The translations under genes and the position numbers were made by a program. The notes under the pieces were generated by a model. That model did no database searches. It saw only the letters and a program-made list of their open reading frames with translations, and was not told the DNA's origin. Source: an uncultured Oscillospiraceae bacterium (GTDB taxonomy: Bacteria > Bacillota > Clostridia > Oscillospirales > Oscillospiraceae). Taken from it: a stretch of DNA of 9,273 bases. The stretch lies in assembly GCA_944385305.1 (NCBI GenBank), contig CALWWS010000147.1, positions 1-9,273 of the forward strand. Direction: 5' to 3'. Positions 6,507-9,273 of the stretch are shown here, piece after piece (within the stretch, counting starts at the first letter, position 1; the number at the start of each line of letters is the position of its first letter).

Positions 6507-8151
6507 ACGCCAAATGATGCCGCTGGATGTCCACAATCTGGCCCCTGTCCATGGTGAGCACCCCGTTGTACCGCGCCATGAGTTCTCTGGACGGCTTGTG
6601 GGAAATGTGGATGACCAGAGGGTAGTCCAGCTCCAGGATCATCTCCTCGATCTCCCGGGCGGTGGCCGGGTCCAAGGCGGAGGTTACTTCGTCCAGCAGC
6701 AGGACGTCCGGCCCGGTGTAAAGGGCCCGGGCCAGACCGATGCGGGCCTTCTGCCCACCGGACAGCTGCCGCTGCTCCTCATCCACCACCGTGTCCAGCC
6801 CCTGGGGCAGCCCAGCCACGAGATCTCCTAAGCGGCACTTGTCCACTACGTCCGCAAGCCGGGCCCGGTCCCCGGTGTGTAAAAAGTCGATATTGTCCGC
6901 CACCGTCCGGCGGAACACATAGGGCTGCTGCCCCACCAGCACCAGCCGCCCGGCCAGCGCCCCGGCGGATAGGTCCTCCATGGGCGTCCCATCCACATAC
7001 ACCCCCTGGGCGGGGTACTGGCCGGAAAGCACCCGCAGCAGGGTTGACTTGCCGCAGCCGCTTTCCCCCAGCAGCAGGTACTTTTTCCCCATCTCGAAGC
7101 GGAAGGACACCTGGCGCAGGGTGGGGGTGTCCCCGTGGTAGGAGAAGCTCATCTCCCGTACCTCCAGCTCCCGGCGGATGGGACGGCTCTCCCCCGGCTC
7201 CGCCGCCGGGTGCTCTGCCAGAAAGCCTGCAAGCTTTTCCCGCATTCCCCGGCTGCCGCGGATGCTGGACCAGGCGTCGGCAAACCCTATGGTGGGCATG
7301 GAGTAGCGGTTGGCGATGTAGAACACCGTCAGCAGGGACCCGACGGCCATGGCCCCGGTCATGACGAAGTAGCCGGAGAGCACCACCGGGATGACCACCA
7401 TGGCCCATCCCACCCCCATGTTGACGCACATCATCACCTGGGTGAGTACCGCGGCGCCCACCCGGGCCCTTGTCATGGACTCGTCCGCCCGGTCGAACTC
7501 CCCCTGGGCTTGCTCCTCGCCGCCGTAGCTTTTCACCACGGAGAAGCCCAGCAGCAGCTCCTTAAGCTTGGAGGTGAAGGCGGCGGTCTGACGTGACTGG
7601 ACCACCGTCCGACGTCCGATGGCCCTGTTGAACAGGGAGGGGGTGAAATACTGCGTCACCGACAGGGCCATGATCACCAGCCCTACCACCGGGTTGAGAA
7701 TCAAGGAATAGGCCACGCAGAACACGAACTGGGCCGCATAGCAGAACACCAGGGGCAGCTTGGCATAGTACTGGTCCCGAATCAGCAGCACGTCCCCGGA
7801 CATCAGGTTCAGGTACTCCCCGGTATCCTGCCGGGCAAAGGTGGCGCTGTCCATGCTCATCACGCTCCGATTCAGCGCCCGGCGCAGCCCCTGGGCCGCC
7901 CGGTCCGCGTACAGCTGGGTCATGCCCTCGGCCAGAGCCCGCCCCCCGCCGTAGACCAGGGCAAATAGAATGACAGGCAGCCCCGCCCGCAGCAGCTCCT
8001 CCACCGTCCCGATGCCCCCCACCGAGATGGCCAGGTGGTTGAGTAGCACGGCAGCGAACATGGAGATGACGCCGTAGGCTGCCTCCAGGGTGCACACCAG
8101 CGCCAGAAAGGGCCGACTGAGCGGCAGGGCGGCGGATGTAGTCTGTTTCAT
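6505..8151 (-). CDS. ABC half-transporter, fused permease and ATPase
   Basis: A 548-residue protein with an N-terminal membrane domain (hydrophobic segments near 15-38, 55-75, 133-175 and 235-285) fused to a C-terminal ATPase, the exporter-type layout. The ATPase is complete: Walker A GESGCGKST (362-370), Q-loop VGQQPYVF (Gln408/409), signature LSGGQ (463-467), Walker B VLLLDE with catalytic Glu488, D-loop SALD, and switch His518 in ISHK. Such half-transporters act as dimers. No partner half is adjacent here, so it would be a homodimer or pair with a protein made elsewhere. The substrate is unknown; similar proteins include drug, peptide and metal/siderophore transporters. The ATG has AGAGAGGA upstream. 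It has a near-consensus promoter with a 16-bp palindrome over the start site, so repressor control is likely. It lies between two copies of the spoIIE 3' end, suggesting acquisition as a cassette. Confidence 0.93.
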   Translation of the reverse strand: MKQTTSAALPLSRPFLALVCTLEAAYGVISMFAAVLLNHLAISVGGIGTVEELLRAGLPVILFALVYGGGRALAEGMTQLYADRAAQGLRRALNRSVMSMDSATFARQDTGEYLNLMSGDVLLIRDQYYAKLPLVFCYAAQFVFCVAYSLILNPVVGLVIMALSVTQYFTPSLFNRAIGRRTVVQSRQTAAFTSKLKELLLGFSVVKSYGGEEQAQGEFDRADESMTRARVGAAVLTQVMMCVNMGVGWAMVVIPVVLSGYFVMTGAMAVGSLLTVFYIANRYSMPTIGFADAWSSIRGSRGMREKLAGFLAEHPAAEPGESRPIRRELEVREMSFSYHGDTPTLRQVSFRFEMGKKYLLLGESGCGKSTLLRVLSGQYPAQGVYVDGTPMEDLSAGALAGRLVLVGQQPYVFRRTVADNIDFLHTGDRARLADVVDKCRLGDLVAGLPQGLDTVVDEEQRQLSGGQKARIGLARALYTGPDVLLLDEVTSALDPATAREIEEMILELDYPLVIHISHKPSRELMARYNGVLTMDRGQIVDIQRHHLA

Positions 8152-8171
8152 GGTGATTCCTCTCTTTGGAA

Positions 8172-8187
8172 GTTAGCTTATGCTAAC
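8172..8187. promoter_or_regulatory. palindromic operator over the ABC transporter start site
   Basis: GTTAGC, four spacer bases, then GCTAAC form a perfect 6-bp-arm palindrome. It lies just after the -10 box and covers the expected +1 (near 8184), the classical place for a repressor. GTTAGC/GCTAAC half-sites loosely recall DtxR/IdeR-type metal-regulator boxes (TTAGG...CCTAA), but the match is partial and the regulator is not in the window. Confidence 0.65.
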
Positions 8188-8190
8188 CGC

Positions 8191-8219
8191 ATTGTAGCAC
8201 ACAACGCTGGCGCTGTCAA
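8191..8219 (-). promoter_or_regulatory. strong sigma-A promoter of the ABC transporter
   Basis: On the minus strand: a perfect TTGACA (8214-8219), a 17-bp spacer, and TACAAT (8191-8196) preceded by TGC, an extended -10. This is the best promoter in the window. Such a strong promoter paired with a palindrome at +1 suggests a gene that is repressed until needed. Confidence 0.88.
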
Positions 8220-8266
8220 TGCTGCCCGGCGAAACGTTATTAAGGTTGGCGTGAAGATGGCAGTTA

Positions 8267-8317
8267 GGAGACGACCGGACGGTGATGGTGCTGAAGCTGG
8301 ACGTGAGAAAGGCGTGA
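8267..8317 (+). pseudogene. second copy of the spoIIE 3' end (last 16 codons and stop)
   Basis: GGA GAC GAC CGG ... AAG GCG TGA encodes GDDRTVMVLKLDVRKA-stop, the same as the true spoIIE C-terminus. Relative to copy A it differs by GGG/GGA, GAT/GAC, AGG/AGA, GCA/GCG and TAA/TGA, all silent. Upstream of GGA there is no similarity to spoIIE, and an in-frame stop (TGA, 8252-8254) lies five codons before the copy, so it is not expressed as part of a longer spoIIE-like protein. The silent-only divergence implies that both copies were under coding selection when they diverged. This favours an origin from two spoIIE alleles over decay of a non-coding duplicate. Confidence 0.9.
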
Positions 8318-8321
8318 AGAG

Positions 8322-8363
8322 AGAGTGAAGAGTGGAGAGTGGAGAGGGAAGAGTGAAGAGAAA
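8322..8363 (+). repeat. AGAGTGR heptamer array, long copy
   Basis: Six consecutive 7-nt units: AGAGTGA, AGAGTGG, AGAGTGG, AGAGGGA, AGAGTGA, AGAGAAA. The array starts 5 nt after the stop of the spoIIE tail copy and runs into a hairpin, the same order as at 6445-6506. Unit number differs between the two sites (3 against 6), as expected for slippage-prone arrays. Confidence 0.8.
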
Positions 8364-8408
8364 CAGCGCAGGGTTCAGATGCGATGTCATCTGAGCCCTG
8401 CGCCGTTT
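8361..8408. terminator. terminator-like hairpin after the spoIIE tail copy
   Basis: A 21-bp stem (8361-8381 with 8388-8408) has one mismatch and one G-T pair, a 6-nt loop and AAA/TTT ends. The short T run makes it a modest terminator in either direction. Its place after the tail copy and heptamers suggests it was once the spoIIE terminator. Confidence 0.6.
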
Positions 8409-8593
8409 GAAAGCCTTGCAGGATTTCGCCGCCCGCAGGCGGCGAAATCAATGGGAATCCGTTTTTGGCCGGGGCGTGTACCTGGACAAAAACTCTTCTC
8501 AGCCCGTAAGCGTGCGGGCCGCGCCCTTGGCGGCGCGTGCGACGAAACGGGCTGCAACTCCCCTCGCCGGAAAAGGCGCTGCCTTTTTCGGCG
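8409..8593. other. gene-free, palindrome-rich intergenic block
   Basis: I see no credible gene here. It holds a perfect 12-bp hairpin with a CGCA loop (8422-8449), an outer stem CAGCCCGT/ACGGGCTG (8500-8507 with 8547-8554) enclosing GCCGC/GCGGC (8518-8522 with 8530-8534), and a 13-bp stem with one G-T pair (8565-8577 with 8581-8593). Such dense hairpins suggest a dispersed intergenic repeat or a structured RNA; strand and function are not evident. Confidence 0.45.
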
Positions 8594-8629
8594 AAAAAAG
8601 GCCCCGGATGCTCCACCATCCGGGGCCTT
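8594..8629 (-). terminator. intrinsic terminator after queT
   Basis: A perfect 13-bp stem (8598-8610 with 8617-8629) and 6-nt loop. Read on the minus strand it ends in a run of six T (8594-8599). It lies 21 bp past the queT stop and is a textbook Rho-independent terminator. Confidence 0.92.
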
Positions 8630-8650
8630 GTCTTATTATCAGGTTGTCCC

Positions 8651-9172
8651 TCAGCCCCGGGCCGCCTGGTGGGCCGCCGGCTTCAGGCCGGGCAGGACGG
8701 GCAGCACCTTCAGCAGCAGGGTGCCCAGCACATAGCACACCACCGTCTCCGTAATGAAGAAAGTCAGGCAGTTCCAGGCCCAGGCCGCCCAGAACGCGCC
8801 GTCCACCGCCCCCACGGCGGTCCAGGCCCAGATGGGGGGCAGGACGATCAGGTTCACCAGGATGGGGGGCAGGGGGGCCAGATACCACCGGGGCATCTTC
8901 ATGGTCAGCCAGGCGGCCGCGGCGGTGGCCAGGGTGCCGAAGACGATGTCCAGGGGGCCCACCGGGGAGGCCAGGTTGACGATGAGGCAGCCGATGGCCA
9001 GCCCCGGCCCGGTGGCCGGGTACAGGAAGGGCAGCACGGTGAGGGACTCGGCAAACCGGAACTGGACAGACCCGAAGGTGAGCCCGAAAATGTTGCCGAA
9101 ATACCCCATCACCACGTACAGCGCCGCCACAACGGCGGCCAGGGTGAGGTCGCGGACAGAACAATTGCGCAT
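8651..9172 (-). CDS. queT: QueT-family membrane transporter, probable queuosine-precursor uptake
   Basis: A 173-residue, very hydrophobic protein with about five membrane segments. It resembles the QueT (DUF988) family, substrate-binding S components of ECF-type vitamin transporters thought to import queuosine precursors such as preQ1. Family-like features are an N-terminal helix, then VQFRFAESLTVLPFLYP (36-52), GLAIGCLIVNLASPVGPLD and FGTLATAAAAWLT, followed by two further helices. The energising ATPases and EcfT are not in the window, as is common because S components share a module encoded elsewhere. The ATG has GGAGG 7 nt upstream, and a terminator follows the gene. The leader forms two hairpins with complementary loops. 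The substrate is inferred from the family only; another S component is the alternative. The C-terminal tail after about residue 162 is a short basic/Ala-rich extension. Confidence 0.82.
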   Translation of the reverse strand: MRNCSVRDLTLAAVVAALYVVMGYFGNIFGLTFGSVQFRFAESLTVLPFLYPATGPGLAIGCLIVNLASPVGPLDIVFGTLATAAAAWLTMKMPRWYLAPLPPILVNLIVLPPIWAWTAVGAVDGAFWAAWAWNCLTFFITETVVCYVLGTLLLKVLPVLPGLKPAAHQAARG

Positions 9173-9198
9173 AAAAAATCCTCCAGTCGATATTTAGA

Positions 9199-9259
9199 GT
9201 GCCTGCGTGGGGCACAGCGGCGGGCGTTCCTTCCGGACAGCTTCACGCACAGGCTGTCC
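9199..9259 (-). promoter_or_regulatory. structured queT leader with two hairpins and complementary loops; possible riboswitch
   Basis: Read on the minus strand, hairpin 1 (GGACAGC/GCTGTCC, 9253-9259 with 9235-9241) has an 11-nt loop containing TGCGTG. Hairpin 2 (GTGCC/GGCAC, 9211-9215 with 9199-9203) has a 7-nt loop containing CACGCA. The two loop hexamers are perfectly complementary (9244-9249 with 9204-9209), so a loop-loop contact or pseudoknot is possible. queT genes often carry preQ1 riboswitches, but I do not recognise a preQ1 class here and the element may continue beyond the window edge. Confidence 0.45.
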
Positions 9260-9273
9260 GCGGCTCTCTGCCC

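Noticed and set aside
4893..6536. Minus-strand open frame of 547 codons opposite spoIIE
   Set aside because: It is a shadow of spoIIE: rich in Pro, His and Gln, with no family features. spoIIE on the plus strand has intact PP2C motifs.
6390..8317. Transposon or insertion sequence flanked by direct repeats
   Set aside because: There is no transposase and no terminal inverted repeat, and the 51-bp repeats are spoIIE codons far longer than usual target-site duplications. An integration or recombination model fits better.
6445..8363. CRISPR array suggested by short repeats
   Set aside because: The repeats are contiguous 7-nt units without spacers, and no cas genes are present.
8173..8619. Minus-strand open frame of 148 codons in the intergenic block
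   Set aside because: It runs through the heptamer array (giving SLHSSLSTLHSS), several hairpins and the transporter promoter. It has no family resemblance and looks like a spurious frame over repeats.
8325..8754. Plus-strand frames of 115-136 codons over the hairpin block and queT end
   Set aside because: They are Arg/Ala-rich, cross a strong terminator and the antisense end of queT, and have no clear ribosome site.

Overview
This GC-rich window looks like chromosomal DNA of a spore-forming, gut-type Firmicute, probably in the Oscillospirales/Oscillospiraceae (Flavonifractor-like). The evidence is an intact spoIIE sporulation phosphatase, a Clostridia-type EF-G paralogue, Shine-Dalgarno sequences of the AGGAGG kind, sigma-A promoters, and intergenic AGAGTGR heptamer arrays next to AAA-hairpin-TTT terminators. 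The lineage is inferred from gene content, not from a database match.

Layout. At 1-1408 (minus) lies the N-terminal two thirds of an EF-G-like GTPase with its own sigma-A promoter. At 1630-3934 (minus) is a probable transcription unit read dusB (tRNA dihydrouridine synthase) -> ECF sigma factor -> zinc-type membrane anti-sigma factor. An ECF-type promoter sits between the sigma and anti-sigma genes, and a strong terminator follows. At 4119-6440 (plus) is spoIIE, divergent from dusB. At 6505-8151 (minus) is a single ABC half-transporter with a near-consensus sigma-A promoter and a palindromic operator over its probable start point. It converges on spoIIE through a shared terminator. From 8152 to 8650 there is no gene, but there is much structure: the transporter promoter, a second copy of the last 16 codons plus stop of spoIIE, a heptamer array and several hairpins. 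At 8651-9172 (minus) is a QueT-family membrane transporter with a structured leader running to the window edge.

The most notable observation is the spoIIE tail duplication. The codons for GDDRTVMVLKLDVRKA-stop occur at the true end of spoIIE and again at 8267-8317, on the far side of the transporter. A 32-bp stretch is identical, and all five differences across the 51 bp are synonymous, including TAA to TGA. Both copies are followed by a heptamer array ending in AGAGAAA and by a terminator-like hairpin. This is what is expected if a roughly 1.85-kb transporter cassette entered at the 3' end of spoIIE and rebuilt that end from a diverged allele, either by site-specific integration or by recombination with imported DNA. 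No recombinase is visible in the window.

How the genes relate. The ECF sigma/anti-sigma pair appears to be wired for negative feedback, with the sigma gene read from the dusB promoter and the anti-sigma gene also from an ECF-type promoter. dusB and queT both concern tRNA modification but are not in one operon. spoIIE acts at the asymmetric septum to activate sigma-F, and nothing nearby except the tail duplication appears linked to it.
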